From Riptortus pedestris (taxonomy: Eukaryota > Arthropoda > Insecta > Hemiptera > Alydidae): a stretch of DNA of 64,000 nucleotides. The stretch spans positions 9,455,001 through 9,519,000 of the forward strand of contig CM032229.1 of the NCBI GenBank assembly GCA_019009955.1, in the 5' to 3' direction. The translations under genes were made by a program, and so were the position numbers. This document shows positions 32,306 through 43,708 of this stretch, in pieces. Below the pieces are notes generated by a model. That model searched no databases, was not told the DNA's origin, and was given only the letters and a program-made list of their open reading frames with translations. The first letter of the stretch is position 1. Each line of letters starts with the position of its first letter.

Positions 32306-33904
32306 AGAATTTGGTCACATCGCACTTTCTGTTTATTTTTTCCTCTAACCACAGATTAATCTTTTTTTTCTTTTTTTAATACAATGCCTCTTTTATAAAA
32401 AAAATGATCGAATACAACTTTTTCCTGGCGGATGAAATATTTATCGGTTGGATAGAATTTTGTTCCATAGTATAAAGAACTATTTAGACAACATTTTTAA
32501 GATAAAATTTAATGGGTACCAATAATTATTATTTAATATTTTTGAATATCGGATATCCGAAATTCTTAGATACAAATTAAAGAATGAATCTCGTTCATCC
32601 GTAACCAATAAGTAATTTTTTTCCAAATCTATGTGGGCTAAGGTGGTTGAAGGGAGGTAGTAGCTTAGTTGGCAATGTTTCGAGACAAAGCGGGACATCT
32701 TCAGAAGCTTTATAAACACATAAAGATTAGGGCTGAGATGAGTGGAGGAGCAACAGGTATCATCGCTCACCATTAACTCTCAATCACCCTCCCACCCCCA
32801 GCCCTCAGCCCATTCAAACTTCAGACTCACCCCCACCCCCTCCCCACTCCCTTACCTAGTCATCAAACTCTCCTCCTTGTTATCGATATTTAATAGAATA
32901 AAGAATACCTCTCCTTGTCTACATCAAAACTACATTCTTTGCATCCGCTCTTTCCCCATCACACGAAATAATATGCAGCTTTACTCAGTTATTTTCATAT
33001 AAAACTCAGGTTTTAGATTCCAATGATATCCATACCCTTATACATATATCTTTTTAACCATAGATGACCCACTTCTTAAATTGTTTGTAAATGTAGCCGT
33101 ACTGGATAAATAAACAAAAACTTATCTTCTTCCTTAAAACATCTGTTTTTAACATCACTGGCTCCTAATCGAGGAGTGTCTGTCTATCAAAAATAACGAT
33201 CTCAAATTTTTGTTTTGTTTGAACACTGTTTCCATATATCCCTTATTATTATTCCCATACCTCTATTTTATGACGAACGAAAAAAAATTCTCAAAAAAAT
33301 ACAAACTGAATTAATAGCAATAGTCTAGATAGTCAGTCACCTCCTCAGTATAAAGACTATAGACATTGATTAATCAACTCTCCATAATCATTCACCTGTT
33401 GCTATACAACCAACATAGTAATGAAACTTAGAAAGATGGTTATAAATGTTGGTGGTGTAAGTGGACAAAATTTGACAATGCTGCTTTAGCAAGCAGTTGT
33501 TCAACATAAAAGAATGTTATGTGAATAATAATAATAAGGGTTTCATGTAAATAGAGTGTTCAGGATTAACAAAAATTTGAAATTGTAATTTTAGACAGAA
33601 AGGGACCTCTTGAATAAGGAGCTTGAAACACATTTGGGATTTAAATAAAACAGAAGTTTTAAGGAAGAAAAGAAGTTTTTGTTCATTGACCCAGAATGGC
33701 ATTTTTAAAGTATATATATATATATATACACTTTTGAGCAATTTAGTTTACCAGAGCGTGCTAGTATCACAGAGTTTGTGGATTATCGGCAGTCTAGAGA
33801 GTGATTATGTCTGACAGTTGTTCGGGATTATTAACGACGCGGTCTCTCTTAGAACCCGTCCACAGGCAAACTGGTCTCAAGTGAACTGGCCTCTGACCTC
33901 TAGG
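32306..33904. other. AT-rich intronic sequence, no gene supported
   Basis: Near 32680-32715, CAATGTTTCGAGACAAAGCG followed by CATCTTCAGAAGCTT resembles a retroelement 3' region. 32790-32860 is C-rich. A short TA patch lies at 33712-33729. The 97- and 86-codon frames around 32480-33002 overlap on opposite strands and have no motif. Confidence 0.45.
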
Positions 33905-33990
33905 GTATGAGAAATCTCTCAGCGTACTGGAGAAAACTCATTCCAGGACCTCCTTGGTTAACGGGTATTTCACGTAGAGTTCATAAACTC
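33905..33990 (+). repeat. SINE2 core fragment
   Basis: AAAACTCATTCCAGGACCTC, CTTGGTTAACGGGTA and ACGTAGAGTTCAT match the SINE2 core in plus orientation. Both ends are lost. Confidence 0.65.
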
Positions 33991-34220
33991 TCTAAAACAT
34001 TGAACATCGAGCTATTCAAACCAAAATTCATATTTAAACTTTTATGTGGAAGAGAAAGATCGAGTTTGTTAACTGTCAAAATTTTCCCACGGGGAGGGGG
34101 ATTCATAGCGGATTAATTAAAAAAATCGAATTATCTCCGTTATTATGAGACAGATCGGAACATTAACTATTCTTGTCGCAAATTAAGAATGCTACAACTT
34201 TGCTAAGCAGTTTTCCGTGC
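33991..34220 (-). mobile_element. Degenerate H1 fragment
   Basis: Contains CGAGCTATTCAAACCAAAAT (compare GAGTTTGGTAACG), AAAGATCGAGTTTGTTAACT, ATCTCCGTTATTATGAGACA and CTTGTCGCAAATTAAG in minus order. CTAAGCAGTTTTCC at 34204 is in the opposite sense, so pieces of two copies may be present. Confidence 0.5.
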
Positions 34221-34692
34221 AACTAGCGGTTATCAGAATATGGGTATTTTAGCGCTTTTGCCGGTTTCTCTTTAGGCTCTCATGACACAATTTCAGACAA
34301 ATCCCTTCAAGGATCCTTCATACGGTTAAATTATTGTTATAGTTAGTTTTTTTTTTGTTTTTTTTTCCCCCAAAATTACTTAATTGTGTTTTCTTGTTTT
34401 TGTATTAGGTACTAGAATACACAACTGTACCTGTTTCCTAGCTGTCAATATAATTACAGAATTCTGGTTATTTTGAAAAAAGAGGCAATTGTCATTACAT
34501 ATACCGAAATCTCATGAGTCATGATTTATTTTGGAATGATGTCACATCCTAAAACTTAATATTATTTGAATGATGAAGCTGGAATCTATTCCACACATTC
34601 TAGGCGCTCCAGAAAATCCGCTATGCTAGCTCAAGCATTCTGTTTTTTTTTTAATTGTTTATTTGTTGACAACAATTGTTTTTGTGTTGCAG
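34221..34692. other. 3' end of intron 1
   Basis: AT-rich with T-runs at 34348-34367 and 34644-34653. The last bases are a pyrimidine-poor but T-rich TTTTTGTGTTGCAG acceptor. No other feature. Confidence 0.6.
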
Positions 34693-34927
34693 GTCCCTTG
34701 CTGAACACAGGGTTCCACTTCAACGTGGGTAATTGGCCAGGTCACGTGGAGACAGCTGGTAGCAGGAACTCTACATGTGATTGGCTGCTGACTTATGAAG
34801 ACCTAGCTGCTAGTGGTGACAGTGAAGGCATCTTCCTATCAGTGGCCCACTGGTACCCGCCACACACCTCATGCACCTATCTCATACAGGGTCAGCCTGA
34901 CCAGATAGTCCGCCTCTACTTCCCAAG
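34693..34927 (+). CDS. CUB-domain protein, exon 2
   Basis: A 235-nt exon entering in phase 1 after GTGTTGCAG and leaving in phase 2 before GTAAGA. It starts by completing the first CUB module (GPLLNTGFHFNV). A linker then leads to the next module: STCDWLLTYEDL, then GIFLSVAHWYPPHTSCTYLI, the usual CUB opening (G.(F/I)..P.(W/Y)YP....C.(Y/W).I). The protein continues QPDQIVRLYFP and the split Ser codon joins the next exon. The acceptor follows an intron of about 28 kb. Coding quality and GC stand out from the flanks. Confidence 0.93.
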
Positions 34928-35214
34928 GTAAGAAGAAAAATAATATTAATAATAACTGTTTAGTAAAGGCACAAACAATCTAATAAAAATGCATTTTATC
35001 TTATTAAAATGCTCCTCCTCTTTATTTCTATTCGGGCTATTTTAAGATACTCATTCATTTCTAGATATTTGTATGATTCTATTCCTCTATGTTCATTAAT
35101 GCAGATTATGTTGGACAACACTATATTTTCCGATGATATTGGTTTGCCGTTTGAAATGTGTGAAACTGCACATTTTTCGAGGCCAAAGGACATGCCAATA
35201 CTATTACTGAGATC

Positions 35215-35272
35215 CTCTTTTTTTTTTTTTTTATTTATTTATTTTTTTATTTATTTATTTTTTTTTTTATAA
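35215..35272. repeat. T-rich low-complexity tract
   Basis: Runs of T separated by TATTTATTTA units. Possibly the tail, in reverse, of the LINE whose minus-strand reverse transcriptase remnant lies at 35740-36020. Confidence 0.8.
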
Positions 35273-35739
35273 TAATCCTTTATTGAATAACAAGTAATGT
35301 ACATTTAATAATTCATAGTGTTCCTTCTGACCACTGCAATTTACAAAAAGAAACAAAAAAAATATTTCTTTTTAAGTAGAAGATTGTTGTAAATGCAATT
35401 GACTAATAGTAGGCAGTCATATTGCAACTTAGTGAATATCTGTTATTTTAAAAATTTACAAATTTAAGAGATCTTATGAGCTAATAATATTAACAAGTAT
35501 AGACTTTCTTATGATTATTTAATATGATTAGAGGTAAAATAGGGATTAAGATAAAGGTGTTACATGTCTTTAGTCTAGCCTGCTGGGCATTTATTCAATC
35601 AGTTTCTTGTGTTAGAGTAAAATGTGCTTAGTTCGTTTGTGTACGTACCTAGCAGTGCTTTGTTTGTTATAATTACCTATTTCATTGATGAGTGGGTTGT
35701 TTTTGTGTTTACAAGATTTGAAAAAATTAGTGGTTAGTT

Positions 35740-36020
35740 TACGGATATATGTCTTTACCATTGGTAAGTTTGAAATTTGATGTAATTATATTATTCTTGT
35801 ATGATAGATCTCCCCTATCATACAAGAATAATATAATATACACAATTCTCAGGCATTTGTTTTGAAATATTTGTAGCTTTCTTAAATTAGCGTTTGATAT
35901 ATAGCTCCATATGGGGCAAGCATATGTTAATACTGATCTGATGCAGGCTTTGTATAACATTAGTTTATTTTCAGGGCTAAGTTTCGATTTCCGATTAAAG
36001 TATGGGTTAATCTGGTCTGA
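35740..36020 (-). pseudogene. Jockey-type LINE reverse transcriptase C-terminal fragment
   Basis: The minus translation reads INPYFNRKSKLSPENKLMLY, then KACIRSVLTYACPIWSYISN and ANLRKLQIFQNKCLRIV. The S(V/L)L(T)Y(A)(C)P.W and (L).K(L)Q..QNK.LR.I motifs are hallmarks of the region just after the jockey-clade reverse transcriptase. The frame is spoiled downstream by a 23-bp perfect inverted repeat at 35785-35837. The upstream catalytic part is absent. Confidence 0.85.
35785..35837. repeat. Perfect 23-bp hairpin inside LINE remnant
   Basis: Arms 35785-35807 and 35815-35837 are exact reverse complements (ATTATATTATTCTTGTATG... and its complement) around the 7-nt loop ATCTCCC. Confidence 0.93.
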
Positions 36021-36030
36021 GATCCTCTAC

Positions 36031-36354
36031 AATGCTGATCATATTCTGTAATTGAGATGGATGATTTGCATGAACTCATCCAAAAGCAAGCTGAGATTAA
36101 TCCTAGTTTAGGCATTATTTAGAGATATTCCGTATCCAAAACTACAATACTTTCTCGAAGTAACTTACTCATGGAATTCAATGCTAGACAAAACCACAAC
36201 GGTCTTAGGCTGCCACCCAGATGAATTCCTCTTTTTACTTTAATTCACTTCTTGATTCATTCCTACCTTTTCCTATGACTAGAGATGTCCTCCGCGAATT
36301 CAAAATCCTGCAAAGACGTTAAAAATAATAATATTAAGCCCATTTTACAAATAT
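36031..36354. other. Unassigned intronic sequence
   Basis: No supported feature; possibly further decayed LINE sequence. Confidence 0.45.
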
Positions 36355-36480
36355 GTTTCAACCTATGAGCCTCATAGAGACCAGACCTGCTGGGAGCCGA
36401 TACTCCAACTGGCAACCTTTGACTTTACAGTCCAACGCCCTCAACACTTCACTCTGTAATACCTACCAAGAAAACTCTTC
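36355..36480 (-). repeat. SINE3 candidate with tRNA-Tyr-like head
   Basis: On minus: GTGTTGAGGGCGTTGGACTG then TAAAGTCAAAGGTTGCCAGT and TGGAGTATCGGCTCCCAGC. The TTGGACTGTAAAGTC segment resembles an anticodon arm with a GTA-like anticodon, and GGTTGCCAGTTGGAGT lies where a B box should be. Only one copy is seen, so family status is inferred. Confidence 0.4.
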
Positions 36481-36896
36481 CTAATAGGACCAATGATAGA
36501 TGTAAATTATGTCATTTTTATTATCAGAAGCACTCGAACAAAAATATCTTTTGCGACTGAATGAAATAAATTTAAATGAAGTACCGATAAATATTTTGAT
36601 TTATTTAAGTTATTTGTAGTGCAATGAAGGCAAGTGAGGTCCATATCAGATTTTTATATTTGCAAGCCAACTAACCCAAGGTACAATAAAGAATAATAAT
36701 TTTAGGCTAAATCGGCTCCTTTACAAATGCTCTATCTCCAACAAATACCCATTTCACCTTTCTCCCTTATAATAGAGCGTTGTTCTTCGTTCAGTGGAAG
36801 GGGAACTGTCATCACCCCAACAGGTCTGACAGGCCTGAGGAAACCGACCAAAGTAGTAGTTATACTAGTAACAGTAGTAGTAGGCTTCAGATAAAA

Positions 36897-36927
<31 letters not shown>

Positions 36928-37309
36928 ATGAATTTCTGAATTATGACTTCCAACTTCTGGACGCCATTGTATTTGTAGATTGTTAAAGTTGGTAAAAGGG
37001 GAGTATAATTGGCATTCAAGCATATGTTTCCAATATTAATGTTAAAATTTGTTTTGTCAATAAAATTCAATTATTAAATTAAATTTAGAATGTATTTTTT
37101 AGTATTAAAATTCATTTTGAAGCACAAAATTCAAAACTATTACTTCTGAATTCCAGCAATTATATTAAACATTACGACTATTAGATTACTGTTGCAATAT
37201 CTAATCATATATTTTGTACTAATCCTTAACTAATGTAACTGCACAATGAGATGCAATATTTACATGAACCCTTCAATATCGGGTAAGAGATGTTCTAAAC
37301 ATGGACGTT
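36481..37309. other. AT-rich intronic sequence
   Basis: Contains an A-rich tract (36891-36928). The 112-codon minus frame at 36732-37070 spans that low-complexity tract and has no motif. Confidence 0.55.
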
Positions 37310-37620
37310 TCATTTCATCGACTTGGAAATAGGCTTAGTTTGCGCAGACCCAACGTTGCGAGGCTGACGTTTTTGGATGATTCCTGTAATAACTTTGAAT
37401 CGAGAGTTATTTGGTAGGGCAATACTTTCTTATTCGGAGCGGGTTTATGCAGTCCAGGCAATAAATGGAAAACAACCCCTCCCCTAGTATTAAGTCATCT
37501 GTGTCAATTTATTTTTCCTAAAGGGAAAAGAGAGAAGCTACTAAGTTTAATTCATGACTCAATTTTTTAAACTTTGATGAAATTTCGAAGAAAATGAGGT
37601 CCTTCAAAAAATATATTTAA
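37310..37620 (-). mobile_element. Two decayed H1 ends
   Basis: 37330-37376 resembles end A on minus (AGGCTTAGTTTGCGCAGACC, then GAGGCTGACGTTTTTGG). 37537-37615 resembles the end-B-side block on minus (AATTCATGACTCAATTTTTT, GAAGAAAATGAGGTCCTTCA). Their order does not fit one minus copy, so they are separate fragments. Confidence 0.5.
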
Positions 37621-37623
37621 TTT

Positions 37624-38050
37624 AGGTAGGATGAAAAAATTGTTGGCTACGCTTCCACTATAATAATTTACTATTAACACGGCAAAGCGCTTTCGATGCT
37701 GTGCATCATCGTCAGTGCTGTTACAGTGTGACTGAGTCTAGCTCCAATAGCCGACAGGTCAACATCGAAAACCTTCGGGCAATGATGGGGGGAAGCGTAG
37801 CCAATTTTTTCATCCTACCTACATTAGAAGTCACTTCCATCTGCCAGAATACCAACTCAGAATATGCAAGCTCGGCAAGCTCAACCTGGCATCAACCATT
37901 GGCACACTGTTACACGGCACTGACGATGATGCACAGCATCGAAAGCTCTTTGCCGTGTTTTAATAAATTATTATAGTGGAAGCGTAGCCAACAATTTTTT
38001 CATCCTACCTACATTAGAAGTCACTTCCTCCTGCCAGAATATCAACTCAG
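37624..38050. mobile_element. Foldback element with 97-bp inverted arms
   Basis: Arms 37624-37720 and 37916-38010 are inverted copies: GCTTCCACTATAATAATTTA and GCTTTCGATGCTGTGCATCA on the left match GATGATGCACAGCATCGAAA and TAATAAATTATTATAGTGGA on the right. A third arm-like piece (37786-37865) duplicates the distal part (GTCACTTCCATCTGCCAGAA), which recurs after the right arm. Half-elements are at 40137 and 50095. The 91-codon frame at 37701-37976 is a translation of this structure. Confidence 0.85.
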
Positions 38051-38114
38051 ATATTTAATTCTTCGTTATAATTACACATTTATAAAAGATATATTTCAGC
38101 TGGGAAAAAATGAG

Positions 38115-38186
38115 TGCGATGGCCGGGAATCGAACCCGGATCAACTGCTTGGAAGGCAACTATGCTCACCATTACACCACCATCGC
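38115..38186 (-). tRNA. tRNA-Gly(TCC), copy 3
   Basis: Reverse complement identical over 72 nt to copy 1, with intact stems, TCC anticodon and A/B boxes. Downstream on its own strand is CACTCATTTTTTCCC (T6). The upstream flank after GCGATGG reads CTATAGTGAAAGG on the + strand, related to the CTCTGGTGAAAGG of copy 5. Confidence 0.96.
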
Positions 38187-38559
38187 CTATAGTGAAAGGT
38201 TTAACTAGGAATATAGGAACTGATCACAGACAGATATGAAAACATACAATTAAATACGAAATATGGGAACTAAGGGCAATCTGACAACAAAGAATATCTG
38301 ATTGGAGCCTCTTGTGCAATAAACTGATAGCACTGATAAGCGGTTAAAATAGGGAAATTTTAAGTTATATGGGACATTGGTTCTAGTATACAACACTCTG
38401 GATATACATATACTCGTATATCACTAAACGTTAGATTTAAGAATATATTTTAAAACTTGAGAACAAGTTAGTTAATTCATGACCAAAGTGGGAGTAGAAG
38501 AACTGGGGTTTATGAATATCCATTCCAGGTGACTTGGGTTTGTGTAAAATGATTATTAT

Positions 38560-38614
38560 TTAAATGAATAGTATATATATGTGTGTATGTGTGTGTGTGT
38601 GTGTGTTTGTATAT
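38560..38614. repeat. (TA)n(GT)n microsatellite
   Basis: Short TA patch followed by about 12 GT units, next to an H1 end-B remnant and therefore probably the relic of an H1 central microsatellite. Confidence 0.85.
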
Positions 38615-39170
38615 TTTCAGTAGTTGTTTTCCATTAAGGAAATCATGCTAAAGTCTAAGTAACTTAAAAAAAAATGTCCGTCAAGCAATTGCTTCGTAAA
38701 CTAAGCAGATTTCCCCGTGCTGGAATATGACTCCCTGACGTTTTCATCTCTGAATATGCTCTATATTTCGTAGCACATACGTAAAGAGGAATGGTACAAG
38801 ATACGAGGAGAAATGGTGGATCTCAACAGTTGAGATACTTAATGAGAAAATCAAATGACTAGTAGTGGGGGTTTAGGCTGAAGCCAAAATAATACAACAT
38901 TTTTGGTAATATTTCAGTTACAAAAATCATGCATGAAACAATAATTTTGGAAAATTAAATTTGTGACAACTCTAATATAAATTACATAAAACCTTTTGAA
39001 CTGACTCAAAATAGCGAAGATATTTCCAATTTGAAATTTCCTCCCTCCCTTTTCATCTCTGATACAGTCATTATCTAATATAATATTTAGTTTTACCAGA
39101 ATCTATTAATTATTGGGTTAGGTAATGATCAAACACATATAACGACCGCTAGAGTTACAGACAAGTATGT
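38615..39170 (+). mobile_element. H1: end-B stub followed by a second copy
   Basis: 38615-38656 keeps only AGTTGTTTTCCATTAAGGAA then ATCATGCTAA, an end B with a damaged palindrome. From 38675, GTCCGTCAAGCAATTGCTTC then AAACTAAGCAGATTTCCCCG starts another copy that runs to CGACCGCTAGAGTTACAGAC near 39165. The second copy lacks a microsatellite and end B. Confidence 0.75.
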
Positions 39171-39382
39171 TTATGAATAAAGTTTTGTCAAATTTTATAT
39201 GAAAATTCAGTTGGTAAAAATTTACTTTATGTCCCAGACCACTTCTTGTCTATATCTGTCAGTCGTTTGTTAGTGAACCACACAAAAACGGCTACGAAGA
39301 TATCTAAGGACTTTTATATTTGTGAGCCAAATATTCCAAGATCATCGGAAAAATTAATTAGAATTTTAAACTCAGAGGGGAA

Positions 39383-39480
39383 TTTAATTAGTGACGAACT
39401 TAGCAAATAAAACCATTAGTCCTCAGGCTGGAAAAGGTGGATAACTTGTATTTGCTCTGTTCTAATTAGCCTAAAGTGTA
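39383..39480 (+). repeat. SINE1 fragment, degenerate
   Basis: AATTAGTGACGAACTTAGCA, then AATAAAACCATTAGTCCTCA, GGCTGGAAAAGGTGG and TCTAATTAGCCTAAAGTG align with the SINE1 body. The head and tail are lost. Confidence 0.65.
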
Positions 39481-39829
39481 TGCAAACGAGTAACAACAAC
39501 ATAATATTGTTACTCGCAGTAGTTCAAGTGCATTGCTAATAAATACATCGTATTTTGAATAACAATTAATGTAATATTGAATATGAGTCGAATATGCATT
39601 ATTCGTTTTCTTGAATTTCAAATTGTATCAACCAATCAGTAGTCTTTTTAGTGAACTGTAAAACAAACCACATAAATTGATATTTGTTGATGAGAACTCG
39701 GGGGTTTGAAATACGACAGATTCCATGATGTAATCACTCAGATTCGTTTAGCAAGTTATAAGAAATCTAGTAAGCTTTTGGAAATTAGCAGTAAAACATT
39801 CCAAAATATCTATTATCTTAGTAATAGCA

Positions 39830-39882
39830 CAGAATAGATACTTTCTCCCGAGGGAATAAGGATAAAAAGATTTCGACACCCA
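39830..39882 (+). repeat. Conserved 5' flank of tRNA-Gly module
   Basis: AGAATAGATACTTTCTCCCG, AGGGAATAAGGATAAAAAG and ATTTCGACACCCA match, in reverse, the sequence after copy 7 (TGGGTGTCGAAG-like GAGTGTCGAAGACTTTTTAT, then CTCAGGAGAAAGTATCTATT). Confidence 0.8.
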
Positions 39883-39954
39883 GCGATGGTGGTGTAATGG
39901 TGAGCATAGTTGCCTTCCAAGCAGTTGATCCGGGTTCGATTCCCGGCCATCGCA
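39883..39954 (+). tRNA. tRNA-Gly(TCC), copy 4
   Basis: All 72 nt identical to copy 1. The T6 terminator lies in CTTACTTTTTTCTGGCTTAA. The upstream flank belongs to the CGACACCCA subtype shared with copy 7. Only 1.7 kb from copy 3, in opposite orientation. Confidence 0.96.
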
Positions 39955-40136
39955 CTTACTTTTTTCTGGCTTAACATTTAAGGGAACCTTCAAAAAATTA
40001 AGATGCTTAAATTATCATAAAAGTTTAATTATTACCATAATTTAATAATTAATTGATCTTAATTAATTACGTTAGCTTATTCGAATACCCAACAGAATTT
40101 AATGTAGGCAGATGAGAGAATTGTGGTTATGCATTC

Positions 40137-40222
40137 ATTGTTACAGTGGAACCGTAGCCATTTTTTCTTCCTACTTACATTAGAAGTCACTTCCATCTGC
40201 CAGAATACCAACTCAGCAGAAT
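40137..40222 (+). repeat. Half foldback element
   Basis: TTACAGTGGAACCGTAGCCA then CATTAGAAGTCACTTCCATC and TGCCAGAATACCAACTCAG match the distal arm of the element at 37624. The inverted partner is missing. Confidence 0.8.
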
Positions 40223-40999
40223 TGTTTTTTTCCCTAATAAATCCAGTTTTTGTATTATAAATTGACTACTATATTCCGGTTTCCCGTGAATAAAAAAAAT
40301 ATTTCTCTTGCTATACTCAATTAAAATATTACTTATTAAAAAATATTAATAGATAACTACAAAATGTTAAATGTCATTGTATTTAGATTTTCCCCTGCCG
40401 AATATGGACAACACGTGATAGCATATCCAATATTTTTTTACAATCTTCATAAAATTTACTTCGTTTATGATTTTTAATTTATGAAACATTCTTTAATAAG
40501 TGATGAAATTTTTCAGCGGGAGTATTCTGGATTGGAGGGTTTAGATTTTGCAGGAATTTGATGGTTTCGTAGAACCACAAAGTTCAAGTCCGTATGTCCA
40601 TATTGGTCTGAGTCATCATCATCTAAGATGGCGCCTTGTAGTTTCAACCATTGTGTTCTTGATGTGTGATGCTTGTTGTCTTCAAAATAGGATTTTCTAG
40701 GCCTTTCTATTTTCCCCTAGCCCTTACCCTCAAATATATTTGTAATGAAGTCGTTGATATGCCCAAGAAGTTTCACCCTCCTTTCTCCCACGGCCTAGAT
40801 AGGACATCTGCTCTCACTTGCCACATTCAGAACTTCCATGTAGGATTTCTTTTTATTCCAATTCGTTCTAGTGATTCTAAGCCATCCACATTTCCATTGC
40901 TTCCAATCTATTATATTTCCTTGTGTGGAGAGTCAAACGCAGTAGAAGATTGTAGCGTCGATTCACATCTTGTGTGATGTGTGGTTTTTAGTGTGATGT
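40223..40999. other. Unassigned intronic sequence
   Basis: The 103-codon frame at 40666-40977 has no recognisable motif. Some of this block may be decayed retroelement sequence joined to the reverse transcriptase remnant that follows. Confidence 0.4.
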
Positions 41000-41290
41000 G
41001 TGATTTAGAATTTAGTCGATTGTCTAAGGTGAGTCCTAGATACTTAATTTGTGTTTTTGAGGAATTAGTGCGCTATTGAATGTAACTGGAGGGCAAATGG
41101 AACGTCGGAGAAAAATGTTACATGGCTTGATTTGCTGCTGTTGACCTTGATCCTCCACTGAGTCAGCCAAGACTCTAGCAGAGCTAGGTGTTCTTGTAAA
41201 GATGCCGATGCCAAATTTGGACCTGGGATGGGGCTTTGAGATTGTTCCTCAGATTGTATCATCTGCATAGAAGGGAAGTTTCAGGATGTG
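41000..41290 (-). pseudogene. Non-LTR reverse transcriptase fragment with YADD motif
   Basis: On minus the sequence gives FYADDTI (catalytic YADD loop), a frameshift, then NLASASLQEHLALLESWLTQ and WRIKVNSSKSSHVTF. After another frameshift come VTFNSALIPQKHK and LGLTLDNRL. The spacing from YADD to W.(I).(I/V)N..KS...F and to (Y)LG..LD is that of jockey-type LINEs. At least two frameshifts make it non-functional. It encodes the palm domain's C-terminal part only. Confidence 0.85.
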
Positions 41291-42127
41291 ATGGGATATC
41301 GGCAGTATTGAAAAGGGATGAGAAAAGACTGAGGGATGAAAATGATTTTAGTGCCCGAGACCAATTATAAATCACAAATAGAAAGCAAATGTTTTTCTTG
41401 AAGTTCTTGACTTGATGCTTTACAACTGTTAAACTGAAACGAATGTAATCAATTTCACACAGAAATAATTGATTAGTTACTCAGGGACTGGGAATATTGT
41501 CAACAAGCTCTTTGAAGTATGTTCGTTTGTATGCAATGAATAAATAATCTTTGGTTATTTTGATCTATTCTGATCAGTTGCGGGCTTTTGATTGCCATGT
41601 ATCACATAATATAAATAAATAAATACGAAAGTACCTCAAGACCCTCCGTCTTAGGCAAACAACTCACTAAAATATTCATAAGAATATAGCGGGCTCGTTA
41701 AGTCCGGGACTTTTTTTTTTATAATTGGAACTTGAATCAAACTTCTTTCTGCTTCAAATGCATTCTGCCGAAAGCCCTGATTAGAGAGAGAGCTTGTTCA
41801 AAACTTCCTAAAAAATGCCGACAATATTTTCAAAGCTTTTGAAGTCCTGATTACAACGCCTTCCCCCTTTTATTTTCTTGCGAGAAATTTACACAATTTG
41901 TTGAGCATCTGCTCTCTCCCAAATATTGAATACAGTTCCGTACAATAATAAACTTAGGTTAAATGGTCGTTGATACATTCTCCAATAGAAATTGATATAT
42001 GAACAAAATAGAACAAACAGTAAAAAATTAATAAAATAAATGTCTGAAACAACAACTGGGGGGGGGGGGTATTACTTTGCTGAAAAGGTTGCTTAAGAAA
42101 TGTTGTCATACAAAAACATAATAAAAG
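41291..42127. other. AT-rich intronic sequence
   Basis: No gene. A G11 run lies at 42058-42068. Confidence 0.55.
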
Positions 42128-42680
42128 GGATCTTTAAGTCACGCAGAGCTTGTGCAAACTAACGACGAACGAACTAACGAATTTCAAACGAGCTAGAGCA
42201 GATTTGGTGCTTTACTCAAGAATGAATACAAGAAAAAACGAAACACTCGCTAAATACTTGATTTAAGGGAAACACTACAGAACAACAATTGTAGAACTGC
42301 ACTAGTTAATAAGATTGGCACTACAACATTTTTCGATCAGTCTCATAGTAATAGAGGCATTTTAAATTCTTGAATTCCTTACGTGATCTATAGTATTGAA
42401 TGCAACGGCTAAATATCGAGGATGGCCTAGATCAAATAAACAGTTTCGTGTCAAGAACGTAAACTCCTTATTGAGGCGACACCATGCAACGTATTTGCAT
42501 GTATCTCACATAAAAAGAATCCGAAAAAAATGTTTGGTTTGCAAGCTTCAGGTAAGACATTCCATGATATATTGGCTCATCATTTTGAAGGGGCCTCCAT
42601 CTTTGCCATCTCCTAGGTAGGATTGGTGGACATTTGAGGAAATTATTCGAAAATTTTGTCTTGAGTACAACTACAAACTT
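42128..42680 (+). mobile_element. Degenerate H1 copy
   Basis: Weak end A (AAGTCACGCAGAGCTTGTGC), then TCAGTCTCATAGTAATAGAG and GGCTAAATATCGAGGATGGC. The distal block is GGGGCCTCCATCTTTGCCAT, CTCCTAGGTAGGATTGGTGG and GTCTTGAGTACAACTACAAA. End B's palindrome has been lost. The two overlapping short frames here derive from this repeat. Confidence 0.55.
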
Positions 42681-43708
42681 TACCCATTCTCTCAATATTT
42701 ACCAAAAAGGAAAAAAATATTTAAATAAAAACTCTTTCTTGACCATATCCTCCTGGGTCGGTATCAGTTAAACGGGAGTGCTCTTTAGTTTTACTTGAAA
42801 AGTTTAAATATCAAGTTCTTTAAAGTTCAAATTAGTGTTGTACTAGTGCATTGAAAGAAGCATGTAGATAAGTATATTTGCAACATGACTGCTGGCCAGG
42901 TATATTTGCAGTACAACGAACCCTCTGTCAACAGCCGGGACAAGGAAGTAACGGAGGCTAGAGTTCAAGGACAGCTGAGTGCACGACGTAGGCAAAACAG
43001 TGGGTTGTCAAGATGGTCCACTGTAGGAAAACAAATTTATTTCCCTCCAAGGAGAGGGTGACAGTATTTTCTTTTTATCATACATTTAAATATATATACT
43101 GTTTATCATGTAAGTTATCAGTGTACAATAGAGTAATGTACAATATGTCACAAACCTAAATAGAGTTTCATGGCAGATACATCTCATATAGTTGCTTATT
43201 ATACGTTAGCTTTGTATTCCATTTGCACACCGCCCTTACCAACTCTTCTGGTTACTTCATATTTCCTTTACTGGTCTTGCAACTACGTTCCGAGGGCCGA
43301 GGTCAAAAGATGGCAGAATATTTCCATGTTGACCACGAGAGAAACCCTAACAAAACATTCAAACACCCGGCTATAAACACATGTTTAAATGAACTAACAG
43401 GGCTAAAGTAGTTAAGTACGATCTGGCTACTGAACTACAATTCGATTTCCATATTTTATATAATATTTATAAAATACATTGACATCCAGAGAGAACAATT
43501 AAGCACTCCTTTAGTACGCTATATATTATCATAAAAGTAACATTATTTGAAGAATACTCTATAAAGGGGTACATATACATACAGGATTATCTTAAGCTAT
43601 CATTTGTTAGTAATACAACACAAAAATGATAAATTATAATTTAAACTTATTTTTAACAAACTAAAAACCATACATTTAAAACAAAAGTAAATAGATAATT
43701 AAAAAAAA
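42681..43708. other. Unassigned intronic sequence
   Basis: 42760-42850 keeps weak H1 internal similarity (AAGTTTAAATATCAAGTTC). 42880-43030 is GC-richer and unassigned. No supported gene. Confidence 0.45.

Noticed and set aside
34566..34692. In-frame extension upstream of exon 2 in the open frame
   Set aside because: It is intronic: the GTGTTGCAG acceptor, the phase match with exon 1 and the CUB sequence all place the exon start at 34693.
37701..37976. 91-codon + frame
   Set aside because: It spans the interior and right arm of a foldback element; the other members of the family do not keep the frame.
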